Notes under the pieces: generated by a model
The model's database searches: none
What the model was told of the DNA's origin: nothing
The model's input: only the letters and a program-made list of their open reading frames with translations
Program-made: the position numbers and the translations under genes
Shown here: positions 53,635-61,815 of the stretch, piece by piece
How positions within the stretch are numbered: the stretch's first letter is position 1
How the letters are laid out: every line of letters starts with the position of its first letter
NCBI RefSeq assembly: GCF_000526995.1
Contig: NZ_AZUI01000001.1
Location: forward strand, 1-64,000
Direction of reading: 5' to 3'
DNA from: Lacrimispora indolis DSM 755
GTDB taxonomy: Bacteria > Bacillota > Clostridia > Lachnospirales > Lachnospiraceae
Length of the DNA: 64,000 nt

Positions 53635-54564
53635 CTATTTACCCCAGCCATTCTTTTCTGAAAAAACAATTCTCACATCATTTCTAAGATTCCGATAATG
53701 CGTCCAGCCCATTCCAAATGGATATCTGATTTGCAATCCTGAAGGAACAAAAGTACGGTCCGCCAGTGTTACTCCCGGTTTGATAAAATAATTCGGTTTA
53801 TGTACATGGAAGAAATACATTTTTAAATTAAATCCATCTCCCAAAAGGTCAGCATTATAACACTCCACTCCCCAATCAAAGTAAATCGTATTTTTATCGC
53901 TCCTGGTTTTCGTAAAAATCTGGCTGACCATATCCCGGTATTCGTTGATGTTATGAACAAGGTTCAAGGCAACGTTCTGTTTCCATCCACTGATTTGACT
54001 TAAAAAAGTCTTAGACAGACCCTGACCATCACAGGAATTAACCTTATCCACCATTCCAGGCGGAAGTGCATATGCACAGGCGGCAGCCAGGTTTCCTCCC
54101 TTGGAATGACCAACCAACGTTACATGATCATGTCCTGAATTGGCAACATATTTGGTCGCCTCTCTTTGGGACGGTGTCATAGAGGAAAACATGGCGGCAA
54201 AGTTATCTCCCCAGCCATAATTTCCAGCGGTTCCCCGAAATACGATGGTTGGTTTTACTTCGTTTTCCGGATCAACTAATGTCATGGCACGAAAATCTGT
54301 TTCCTCATTATTTTCAAAGTTTTCAATCTTCATCCGCATTAATACTTCGGAAGATTTGATCTGGTCGAGCTTTTTCTGATATTCTGCCCTGGTCATTTGT
54401 TCGCCTATTTTATATGATGGTAATGTTTGAATCTTGTCTTCCATTGCTTTTACGAATTCCGCCATATTTTCAGGTTCTTTAGTCTTATATACGTTCTCCA
54501 TCTCCCCCCCCCCGTATATAAAAGAAGCAAGATTGGCCCCATCATATTCATCAATACTGCTCAT
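53635..54564 (-). pseudogene. Lipase effector, frameshifted, with a G10 tract
   Basis: A 309-residue hydrolase-only frame: IVFRGTAGNYGWGDNFAAMF, DHVTLVGHSKGGNLAAACAY, FYFDWGV-type middle, FFHVHKPNYFIKPGVTLADR. After TFVP a one-base deletion relative to the paralogue (GTTCCTTCAGGATT against GTTCCTGCCAGGATA) shifts the frame and the protein ends early, without a PAAR-like domain. Codons 18-20 are a run of ten G (plus-strand C at 54504-54513), coding GGG where paralogues have G plus other residues. The hydrolase core itself is intact. Confidence 0.75.
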
Positions 54565-54580
54565 GCTACTTTCCCCCTTT

Positions 54581-55420
54581 TTAATAAGAAAAATCTTCTA
54601 TTCTAAATAATATCTCTAAATCCAATCCCCATTTACTTTTGCAAAAAGAAGAAACTGTTTCTTTTCTTGTAAATCCTATATCGTCCATTGTTTTTTCATT
54701 AAAAATTCTTAAATCATCTTCTGTTTTATAACAAATCAAATAAAATTTTATTGTTCCATTATACTTTTCGTAGTTCTCTTTCAATACTTTATATAATTTA
54801 TCTTTTAATAAATCTATATCATTATCTATAATTAAGTATAAATATACCTCTATTTTATTTCCATCAGCGTTTCTAATATAGGATTCTATTGACGAATCTC
54901 GTTGAATATCATCGTCAAAAACAGTATCAAAATCTGCATTGACAACCAATTTATATTCCAGGGGGATCGCCTTGTCTACTCCTATTTCAAGATCTTTTCT
55001 TATCTGTTCCCTGAGAAACTTCCAGCAATAACCATCCCTAATTTCCCCCACATTATTCACCTCACGCTCCTTTCCAATTACTTTCGGGTAGACATACACG
55101 CGAAAACCAAACCCTAGGTCACTTTCCGCATAAGCAATACAATACCATGGATCGCCTGTATCCTTCGGGAATGGAAGCGGGTCGCCTGCAGCTGTCCCAT
55201 GCCACCCTTCCTCTACAATAAACCTCTCCCCATATTTATCCTCAAGATGCTTTTCTACCATTTGCCTCAATTCCTCTTGCCTTATTTCGTCCTTTTCGTC
55301 GTCGCTCAACCGCTTTTTATCCGAACCAAAGGAAAATATTGCACATGTAAGAATAAAACCACTGATTATCAATCCACATATAATTGCAATCTTTACTCCA
55401 TTGTTCAACATTTTATTCAC
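54581..55420 (-). CDS. Membrane-anchored partner of the lipase, paralogue 3
   Basis: A 279-residue protein: a membrane helix (IAIICGLIISGFILTCAIF), then EEGWHGTAAGDPLPFPKDTG, YCIAYAESDLGFGFRVYVYP, EIRDGYCWKFLREQIRKDLE. It shares the WHGT/TTQGxPxP and YAESDxxFxFRVYVYP signature with the other two partners but is diverged throughout. It lies 16 bases upstream of the G10 lipase. Likely immunity protein by position and outward orientation. Confidence 0.65.
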   Translation of the reverse strand: MNKMLNNGVKIAIICGLIISGFILTCAIFSFGSDKKRLSDDEKDEIRQEELRQMVEKHLEDKYGERFIVEEGWHGTAAGDPLPFPKDTGDPWYCIAYAESDLGFGFRVYVYPKVIGKEREVNNVGEIRDGYCWKFLREQIRKDLEIGVDKAIPLEYKLVVNADFDTVFDDDIQRDSSIESYIRNADGNKIEVYLYLIIDNDIDLLKDKLYKVLKENYEKYNGTIKFYLICYKTEDDLRIFNEKTMDDIGFTRKETVSSFCKSKWGLDLEILFRIEDFSY

Positions 55421-55507
55421 CCCTTACCAGCCTCTCTTAAAAATCAGTTCTCACCTTTCACAGTTGTAATAAACTTATAATTTTAGGTATCTTCCCTAAA
55501 ATAAGTT

Positions 55508-55840
55508 CTCCGTGTTTTTATCACTCCCGGTTTTCATAAAAATCTGGCTGACCGCATCACGAAATTCAATGATTGATTTTACTTTTTTTCAGGATCTTTT
55601 TCAGGATCTTCAAGTGTCATGGCTCGAAAATTCGTATCTTCGTTGTCTGTAATATCTTTGATTTCCATCCTCATTAAGGTATCAGAAGCTCTTATCTGCT
55701 CTATGACATCTAAGAATTCTTCTTTGGTCATTTCTCCACCGTATATTATGTTTCCTTCTTTATCTCTTGTTAAATCTTTTGAATAGGTTTTCACACTTTC
55801 TTCCATTTCATCTATTAAATCTGCTACAGTATTTACGTTT
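55508..55840 (-). pseudogene. Internally deleted lipase fragment
   Basis: Two pieces of the lipase gene are joined: 55569-55840 gives VADLIDEMEESVKTYSKDLT to the LEDPEKDPEKKVK region, and 55508-55568 jumps to EFRDAVSQIFMKTGSDKNT. The hydrolase core between them is deleted. At 55840 the sequence changes to a piece of a partner gene start. DNA from 55421 to 55507 holds nothing recognisable. Confidence 0.7.
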
Positions 55841-55841
55841 C

Positions 55842-55886
55842 ACTCTACCTTTAATGGAATCCTTATCCATCCCACATCTTCTTCCC
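55842..55886 (-). pseudogene. 5' scrap of a partner gene
   Basis: Matches the start region at 52336-52384: the frame reads MDKDSIKGRVKRE preceded by the ribosome-binding GAAGAAGATGTGGG. Only about 45 bases remain, joined at one side to a lipase fragment and at the other to the DNA ACAATACAATGATTGG. Confidence 0.6.
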
Positions 55887-56255
55887 CTACAATACAATGA
55901 TTGGTTTTACTTTATTTTCAGGATCTTTTTCAGGATCTTCAAGTGTTATGACTCGAAAATTCGTATCTTTGTTGTCTGTAATATCTTTGATTTCCATCCT
56001 CATTAAGGTTTCAGAGGATTTGATCTGGTCTATGACATCTAAGAATTTCTCTTTGGTCATTTCTCCGCCATATATTATATTTCCATCTTTATCTCTTTTG
56101 AAATATTTAGAATCGGTCTTCACACTTTCTTCCATTACATTAACTAAATTTTCTACAGTTTTCTCACCCTCCATACTATACCAATCTGCGCCCATAGCAG
56201 TTCCATAAATCAAACTCGTTTGTTTTGCAGCATCTTTATCTTCAATCGTATTCAT
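55887..56255 (-). pseudogene. Lipase N-terminal fragment
   Basis: Starts MNTIEDKDAAKQTSLIYGTA, preceded by GGAGGAAGTTAATA, and continues GEMTKEKFLDVIDQIKSSET, NKDTNFRVITLEDPEKDPEN, KVKPIIVL, where it ends at the same breakpoint as the truncated copy at 52351. No catalytic part. A longer start at 56276 is less likely given the ribosome binding site. Confidence 0.75.
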
Positions 56256-56341
56256 TATTAACTTCCTCCAAATCATTATAATCTTCTAAATCATCATTGA
56301 TAAAATTATATATTGTTTCTTTACCAGTTCTAGTATCAATC

Positions 56342-56985
56342 TCAATCCCAAATTTTTTTCATCTTTAAATCCCATATTGGATTTTGCCAAGTTTCCCATT
56401 TTCTATCATGCCCGGCAAAATGTCCATTTTCTTCTTTAACTACATTAATTGAATCAAAATCATCATTATTATTTACAGTATAATAGTCAAAACTTATTTC
56501 AAATTCATTTTCAATCTTTTTAAAATGAGCAATTAATTGTAAAAAATACTTTTGTTTTTTTTTCTGATTCATCATTACTGACTTTTACAAATATAAACAT
56601 TTAATATTGGGACTAAATTTAGCAAGTCTAAGATAATCTTTTACAGTTGAATTTGCTGTTAGTTGACTATTAAAATCATCTCCGCTCGTTCTGATAAATA
56701 ATTTATACTCTCTATCTAATATTTTTCCCGATTTTTCCTTCATTGCCTCTTTAATTTTTTCTTTTATATACTTCCAACAATAACCATCCTGAATCTCTTT
56801 CACATTGTTAATATCCAGACTTTTTTCCAATGATTCAGGATAAACATATACATGAAAACTAAAATCCATATCACTTTCTGTTCCCCATCCTACTCATGGA
56901 AATGGTGATCCGGAACCAGTTCCATACCAATACTGTTCTAAAATAAATTCTCCGTTTTTATTATCTTTCACTTTTTACTTCTGCC
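56342..56985 (-). pseudogene. Decayed partner gene
   Basis: Reverse translation gives NGEFILEQYWYGTGSGSPFP, an in-frame stop, then VGWGTESDMDFSFHVYVYPE, VKEIQDGYCWKYIKEKIKEA, a second stop near 56585, and in a shifted frame ISFDYYTVNNNDDFDSINVV ending KWETWQNPIWDLKMKKIWD. The order of blocks follows the intact partner at 54581-55420. The membrane helix is lost. It would have partnered the fragment at 55887-56255. Confidence 0.7.
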
Positions 56986-56991
56986 TGCCCT

Positions 56992-58365
56992 CTACTTAAT
57001 AAGTTGAAGGCGACCATCAAATTCCTGAAGCATTTGCTCTTTTAAAATCTGCATTCGTCTATAAGTCTCTTCCATTTCTGCAGCAGTGAATATTTTTATA
57101 TACCTATCAAAATCTCGTACCTCTTCTTCACTATAATGATTTACCGTATCCCTCATAAACTTATCAAAATATGGCAGTTCAAACGGTGTACCACGCCCGT
57201 ATTTAATCTTTTCACCATCATACAAAGCTAAATATACCGAGCAGAGATTTTCTTTGGTACTTTCCGATTGATAAATGCTATCCTGAATTCTTAGAGTTGC
57301 CCGCAATACTGTTCCATCTGAATCTGTATATGGTTTCTCTTTGTCTATTCTACGCTCCGATATCTTTTCATAATTGGTCTTTCTATCAAAATATACAATT
57401 TCTCCCGTTGAAAGTATCAGTTTTAAACGTGTATAACCATAACTGTTTGTTTCAATTTTTGCATCAGCTCCTATTTGTTTAAAAACATCGCTATACAATT
57501 CAAAACGGTCCATAAAATCAATAAACGGATCTGGTAATCGTTCCATATATTCCTTTTCATCTATCGTTATAGATTTTAAAAATTCAATTAGTTTATCTTT
57601 TGTATCAAAAAGTTCATTCCCTTTGTACGGTAAATCTACATATTCCCATCCATCGTTACCAGTAATATGAATATAATTTACTCTTTCGACTTTATCGCTA
57701 TAAGTATATCGTTGCTCTGCCAAACCATTTAAACACGGAAAAAAGCTATCGGCAATTTCCTGCTTATTTTCATCCGTCACATGAATATCAAACTTAATAT
57801 TTTCTATAGGCGGATTAGCAAATGGCAGGATTCCTAACTGATAATTTTCTTCCCATCTTTCTTCATCAATCATATAATTCTTAACTTCATCAAAGAGCAA
57901 TCCATTTTCTAAGGCAACAGTTTGAAAATCATCTTTTACCTTTTCTACAAGAAAATCATCAATGGCTTTAGAATATTTTGAACCAGAAGAAAAAGGAATC
58001 GGTGATGGAGGTCCAGCTGCTTCGTAATCCATCACAAAAAAAGTGTATTCACGATCATTAATTGGTGCGAGCTGCCATATATAACCATGCAGCAAAGCGT
58101 TTCCATGTACTTTCAGTTTTATTTCACTATCTTTTAATAATTCATCTAAATTAAAAGTATTAATAATCTGAAATTCTTGATCATATTTATCGGAAAGAAG
58201 AGATAAGACCTCAGAATCTGACAAAAATTCATAAGTGTCTTTCTCTCCGCCAGTTAATGATTTACAGCTTAAAAAGATCAAAAGAACAATCCATGCACCA
58301 ATTCCCAAAATCAACATCATCATTATTTCACGTCTCACTCTGCTTTTGATGGAATCCTTATCCAT
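56992..58365 (-). CDS. Membrane-anchored protein with the partner-type leader
   Basis: A 457-residue protein whose first 30 residues (MDKDSIKSRVRREIMMMLIL, then GIGAWIVLLIFLSC) match the anchor of partner paralogue 1, while the rest is unrelated: YEFLSDSEVLSLLSDKYDQE, AAGPPSPIPFSSGSKYSKAI, FLKSITIDEKEYMERLPDPF. The anchor could also act as a lipoprotein-type leader (LIFLSCKS). The large outward domain is not recognised. By position at the end of the partner array it may be a further immunity protein or a machine component. Confidence 0.6.
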   Translation of the reverse strand: MDKDSIKSRVRREIMMMLILGIGAWIVLLIFLSCKSLTGGEKDTYEFLSDSEVLSLLSDKYDQEFQIINTFNLDELLKDSEIKLKVHGNALLHGYIWQLAPINDREYTFFVMDYEAAGPPSPIPFSSGSKYSKAIDDFLVEKVKDDFQTVALENGLLFDEVKNYMIDEERWEENYQLGILPFANPPIENIKFDIHVTDENKQEIADSFFPCLNGLAEQRYTYSDKVERVNYIHITGNDGWEYVDLPYKGNELFDTKDKLIEFLKSITIDEKEYMERLPDPFIDFMDRFELYSDVFKQIGADAKIETNSYGYTRLKLILSTGEIVYFDRKTNYEKISERRIDKEKPYTDSDGTVLRATLRIQDSIYQSESTKENLCSVYLALYDGEKIKYGRGTPFELPYFDKFMRDTVNHYSEEEVRDFDRYIKIFTAAEMEETYRRMQILKEQMLQEFDGRLQLIK

Positions 58366-58415
58366 CCCACACCTTCTTCCCCTCCCATTATTATCTGCCT
58401 AAGCGTTCCCTACCA

Positions 58416-59552
58416 TCATTCCGTTTTCCCTTTATAAGCCCACGTTGCATGAGCAGCCGCATTGCAGTTTGTCATATCCATAATATTCAATTCAGGAATG
58501 TAAAATCCTATATAAAGAGAATCCTTCTCAATTTCCTCTTGCTCTCCTTCTGTATTGACATATATCATATTATGAAAAACAACCGCATAAAATGTATCCC
58601 TGCATATCTGGTACCGAGGCCGTGTATCGGTCATATCCGGGTTTGTCGCATACATATAATCTATGGGCCTGCTTCCCCCAGGTATATATCCGTTCATATT
58701 TGCAGACAGCATTTGCTCCAGTTCCTCTTTCTCAAGACCATATTCTTCCATGGATGTCACTTGATCAAATGCCGGCTGACCGTAAAAAGTTTCATATGTT
58801 CCTGCCAGATATTGCTTTTCATGTTCTTCTTCCTTTTCGTAATAGGCAAATGTCCCGTCGTCATGCAGGCATAGCTCAGAACCGTCGTCATATAAATATG
58901 TATTACCGCTTACATAATCAGCATTTCCCGTTTCAAACATAAGGCTTTCCCTTAATTCTGTTACATTCATTTTAATAGTCGATTCCGTATCCTTATCTAT
59001 ATCAATATAAGAAGTCTGCCCCACAAAAGTAAGAACAAGATTTTTTTGCGGCGCAATAACAACCTCCGTATAAGTATATCCACCTTCCATCTCCCCAGTA
59101 ATCGTTCCTAAGTAGCAGAGTACTTTTTCTTCGGAATACCATTGTGTCAGAGATTCACTTTGATCCAACAATTTAAAATAATCTTCCTCCTGATAATATT
59201 CGACCAAAAAGGAAAAACACTCCTCTGGTGTAAAAGAACCAAGCGGAGAACTGGCATTCAAGCCATAAACATTGGTACGTTCTCTATCCCAAAAGCATTC
59301 AGAATCCCGAACTTTCTTCCAACCAAGGTGAATATTAAAAGACACTTCTCCTGTCGAATATCTCATATCCGGCTCAACACCGCCATTTTCTTCAATAACC
59401 GATTCCAGGACTTTTTGCGCTTCTGAGTTCACACCCTTATTGGTTTCTCTATACAAATTCTTACAGGAACATAAAAAAACTGTTGTAAATACAAAAATCA
59501 TCATCACAGCAAAATTCAGACACAGCCCTTTTTTCCACTTATTTCTCATCAA
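58416..59552 (-). CDS. Putative lipoprotein
   Basis: A 378-residue protein with a basic start (MMRNKWKKGLCLNFAVMMIF) and a lipobox-like VFLCSC at residues 26-31, so probably a lipoprotein on the outer face of the membrane. The first half has SFNIHLGWKKVRDSECFWDR and TYTEVVIAPQKNLVLTFVGQ, the second half GNTYLYDDGSELCLHDDGTF, YLAGTYETFYGQPAF and NTEGEQEEIEKDSLYIGFYI. Family not recognised. It overlaps the gene upstream by 14 bases, so the two are coupled. Possibly immunity or a surface component of the machine. Confidence 0.65.
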   Translation of the reverse strand: MMRNKWKKGLCLNFAVMMIFVFTTVFLCSCKNLYRETNKGVNSEAQKVLESVIEENGGVEPDMRYSTGEVSFNIHLGWKKVRDSECFWDRERTNVYGLNASSPLGSFTPEECFSFLVEYYQEEDYFKLLDQSESLTQWYSEEKVLCYLGTITGEMEGGYTYTEVVIAPQKNLVLTFVGQTSYIDIDKDTESTIKMNVTELRESLMFETGNADYVSGNTYLYDDGSELCLHDDGTFAYYEKEEEHEKQYLAGTYETFYGQPAFDQVTSMEEYGLEKEELEQMLSANMNGYIPGGSRPIDYMYATNPDMTDTRPRYQICRDTFYAVVFHNMIYVNTEGEQEEIEKDSLYIGFYIPELNIMDMTNCNAAAHATWAYKGKTE

Positions 59553-60135
59553 AATCCCCTCCTGCCTTTTGTATCGTTTTCATCATCACAGCAATGCTGT
59601 TTTTCCAAAATGAGTAACTTTCTTCCCTCATATTAAAATCAAGGATAACGGTTTTATTATCCAGGCAGAATAAAAGGATATAGTTTATCTGATTTTGTTC
59701 CGGCATAGAATGAATTGCAGTAAAATAAAAAATTTTCACTCCATCCACCACTTTACTTCCATCTATATCAAACCATGTTTGCTGTTTTGACATAGTCATC
59801 TGTTCCTGATAATTCTTTTTCACATGTTCTAAATCAATCGGCTTCTTACAGTCCACAGCCTTAATCACCAATGCCATATGTTCAGACTGAGAACGCAATA
59901 ATATAACATCTTCTTCCGTAATTTCATTTAGGAGAAGATTCTTGGGAAGGCAGATAGAAAATAAATTTCCAAAGAATACTGTCCGCTCCATGTTCAGTTC
60001 TTTTATCTTCTGGAGTTCCTGATGGAGCTTTTCTATTTTTTCCATTGCTTTTTGTTTCAGTTTTTCTTCACTGCTTTCTGTTTTATCTTCTTTCTCCATA
60101 CAGGCTAAATATAAATCAATGTCCAGCCGTTCCAT
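59539..60135 (-). CDS. DcrB-like soluble protein
   Basis: A 198-residue protein: a charged helix (EEKLKQKAMEKIEKLHQELQ), then VFFGNLFSICLPKNLLLNEI, WFDIDGSKVVDGVKIFYFTA, YILLFCLDNKTVILDFNMRE, WKNSIAVMMKTIQ. The 'FSIxLPxxL ... KIFYFTAxHxM ... ILLFCLDNKTVILxF' plan resembles DcrB/PsbP-like proteins such as those encoded with type VI effectors as chaperones. No signal peptide. It is coupled to the downstream lipoprotein gene. Confidence 0.5.
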   Translation of the reverse strand: MERLDIDLYLACMEKEDKTESSEEKLKQKAMEKIEKLHQELQKIKELNMERTVFFGNLFSICLPKNLLLNEITEEDVILLRSQSEHMALVIKAVDCKKPIDLEHVKKNYQEQMTMSKQQTWFDIDGSKVVDGVKIFYFTAIHSMPEQNQINYILLFCLDNKTVILDFNMREESYSFWKNSIAVMMKTIQKAGGDFDEK

Positions 60136-60212
60136 CTGCTTTTCCCTCCTTTGAAGATCCTGACTATCCTGTTCCCCCTATTTTCTTCCGTCAAAAACCG
60201 TTGGCTTTTTCC

Positions 60213-60641
60213 TTATTTTTTCACGCCAAAAAATGCAGAAAACAGCTCATTGGTATTGACTGGTCCGTCATGTTTTTTCGCCCCATCCCCGGTTCCGCGA
60301 TATGTCTCCATCCCTTTTCCCGGCTGAAATCCAAAGAAGCGTTCAAACTGGCTCATATCCGGAGCTGCATTTCCCGGTCTCTCTCTTTGTTCCCGGGAGT
60401 CTTCCCTTTTAGCCGTTCCTCTTTCCTTTTTTTCTTTTCGGAAAGAATCATACTGTTTCCTTTTCTCTGCATCACCCAGAATCCCATAGGCTTCCTGGAT
60501 CTCATACATCTTTTTATTTCCATCCGGGTCATCCTGTACCACATCCGGATGATATTCCTTAGCCAGCTTTCGGTAAGCGGCCTTAATATCTTTTTCTGTT
60601 GCCTGAGGAAGGACCCCAAGGATTTTATAGTAATCAAGCAT
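60213..60641 (-). CDS. J-domain (DnaJ-like) co-chaperone
   Basis: About 142 residues from [20 protein letters not shown], preceded by GGAAAGAAAAA; an upstream ATG at 60659 lies in the terminator. The J domain includes [20 protein letters not shown] with the HPD tripeptide, and [21 protein letters not shown] Lys/Arg/Glu-rich linker and a short tail ([31 protein letters not shown]) follow; there is no zinc-finger or substrate domain as in DnaJ. It may drive the cluster's Hsp70-like ATPase (38489-40963). Confidence 0.85.
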   Translation of the reverse strand: MLDYYKILGVLPQATEKDIKAAYRKLAKEYHPDVVQDDPDGNKKMYEIQEAYGILGDAEKRKQYDSFRKEKKERGTAKREDSREQRERPGNAAPDMSQFERFFGFQPGKGMETYRGTGDGAKKHDGPVNTNELFSAFFGVKK

Positions 60642-60657
60642 TTTTTCTTTCCTTATC

Positions 60658-60685
60658 AAAAAGGGGCTGCCTTTTCGGCAGCCCC
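60658..60685 (-). terminator. Strong terminator after the tube genes
   Basis: On the minus strand GGGGCTGCC, a five-base loop and GGCAGCCCC are followed by TTTTT. It stands eight bases after the stop of the tube-like gene at 60693 and before the J-protein gene. It would let the abundant tube subunits be made in excess over the downstream genes. Confidence 0.85.
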
Positions 60686-60692
60686 TGCATGT

Positions 60693-61118
60693 TTACACGC
60701 TGTATCCGCCTTCCACAGCGATCTGCGCCATCTTGTCCTTTTTCTGTTTGATGATGAGCCGGAATGTTCCTACACCTTCCGTATCTCCGTAGTTTTCTTT
60801 ATAATCCACTACAAACGCATTGGGATATGTATATTTTCTCACTACCTGAGAAGCTGCAATCACCTCAACGGTCACCTTCCGGTAACAGTCAGACTTTTCT
60901 GCTGGTACTAAGGACCAGAGTCCCAACTGTCTTGTAGAATCAAAAGGATCTCCATCTACTGCAGTTAATATCTTTCCTGAAATTTCCACAGTGCTCCCCA
61001 GATCGGTGGAACGCGCGTTGGAATCAAGGGGAATATCTGTCTTAAACTTTACTCCTGTAATACTGATGGTCCCTAAGTCAATGGTAGACGGGCCTTCTAC
61101 TTTTAATGTAAATCCCAT
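60693..61118 (-). CDS. Tube-like (Hcp-type) protein 2
   Basis: A 141-residue beta-rich protein: MGFTLKVEGPSTIDLGTISI, LDSNARSTDLGSTVEISGKI, RKVTVEVIAASQVVRKYTYP, FVVDYKENYGDTEGVGTFRL, IIKQKKDKMAQIAVEGGYSV. The size, all-beta look and place next to the sheath-like gene fit the inner tube of a contractile injection system. It is a close paralogue of 61152-61580 (about 60 percent identical by eye). No cysteine, signal peptide or membrane helix. Assignment rests on context and style. Confidence 0.65.
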   Translation of the reverse strand: MGFTLKVEGPSTIDLGTISITGVKFKTDIPLDSNARSTDLGSTVEISGKILTAVDGDPFDSTRQLGLWSLVPAEKSDCYRKVTVEVIAASQVVRKYTYPNAFVVDYKENYGDTEGVGTFRLIIKQKKDKMAQIAVEGGYSV

Positions 61119-61151
61119 AATCTGTTCCTTCCTTTCTTTTATTCTTCCTGA

Positions 61152-61580
61152 TTATTCTCCGCTGAATCCGCCTTCAAATTTAAGAGAAGCCATTTTATCC
61201 TTCTTCTGCTTAATAAGAAGCTTAAATACTCCGGTTCCCGTTTCATCGGTAAAATCTTCCCTGTAATCAACCACAAATGCATTGGGTACCGTTATCTGAC
61301 GAACCACCTGGGATGCATTTACCACGTCGATCTGAACATTCCGGTAGCAGTCTGAATTTTCTGCGGGAACTAAAGACCATCTGGCCAGCTTGCTGGTATC
61401 ATCGGCGGCCTCACCGCCTACTGCTGCCAGTATCTTCCCTTCAATCAACACCGTTGAACCAAGATCTGTTGATCTGGCGTTGGAATCATGGGGAATGTCT
61501 GCTCCAAATACTACATTGGTAATGCTCGTTTCGCGCAGTTGTACGGTTTCACTGCCTGTGATTTTCATTCTAAGTCCCAT
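61152..61580 (-). CDS. Tube-like (Hcp-type) protein 1
   Basis: A 142-residue protein: MGLRMKITGSETVQLRETSI, IPHDSNARSTDLGSTVLIEG, RNVQIDVVNASQVVRQITVP, NAFVVDYREDFTDETGTGVF, KLLIKQKKDKMASLKFEGGF. Shared core with tube-like 2 includes DSNARSTDLGSTV, WSLVPAE-SDCYR and NAFVVDY. It lies 92 bases downstream of the 30-residue microprotein gene. Two tube genes in tandem may form a mixed tube or a tube plus tube initiator. Confidence 0.65.
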   Translation of the reverse strand: MGLRMKITGSETVQLRETSITNVVFGADIPHDSNARSTDLGSTVLIEGKILAAVGGEAADDTSKLARWSLVPAENSDCYRNVQIDVVNASQVVRQITVPNAFVVDYREDFTDETGTGVFKLLIKQKKDKMASLKFEGGFSGE

Positions 61581-61672
61581 ATTACGTCCTCCATTCTTAA
61601 TAAATGATTTTTATAATCCATAAAGCCTTTCTAATACTGGCCTTCGGATATCTGATGTTTGAAATAAAGCTT

Positions 61673-61765
61673 TTATTTGTATTTCTTTCTGATTCCTTTA
61701 TAAATTGTATACCCTGCAATTACAAAAAATATAATTGTCACAATTGTGCTGACGTTTCCATACAT
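61673..61765 (-). CDS. 30-residue single-pass membrane microprotein
   Basis: ATG at 61763-61765 preceded by GGTGGGAACAATC; stop TAA at 61673-61675. The peptide MYGNVSTIVTIIFFVIAGYT followed by IYKGIRKKYK is one membrane helix with a positively charged tail, expected N-out, C-in. It lies between the sheath-like and tube-like genes, too short for automatic annotation. It might anchor or time the machine; that is only inference. Confidence 0.55.
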   Translation of the reverse strand: MYGNVSTIVTIIFFVIAGYTIYKGIRKKYK

Positions 61766-61815
61766 GATTGTTCCCACCTTCCATATGATTGTGAGTGGAC
61801 AATACCTGGTATTAT

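Noticed and set aside
60045..60911. A 288-residue plus-strand open frame
   Set aside because: It runs antisense across the J-protein gene, a terminator and a tube gene, all of which have clear protein motifs on the other strand.
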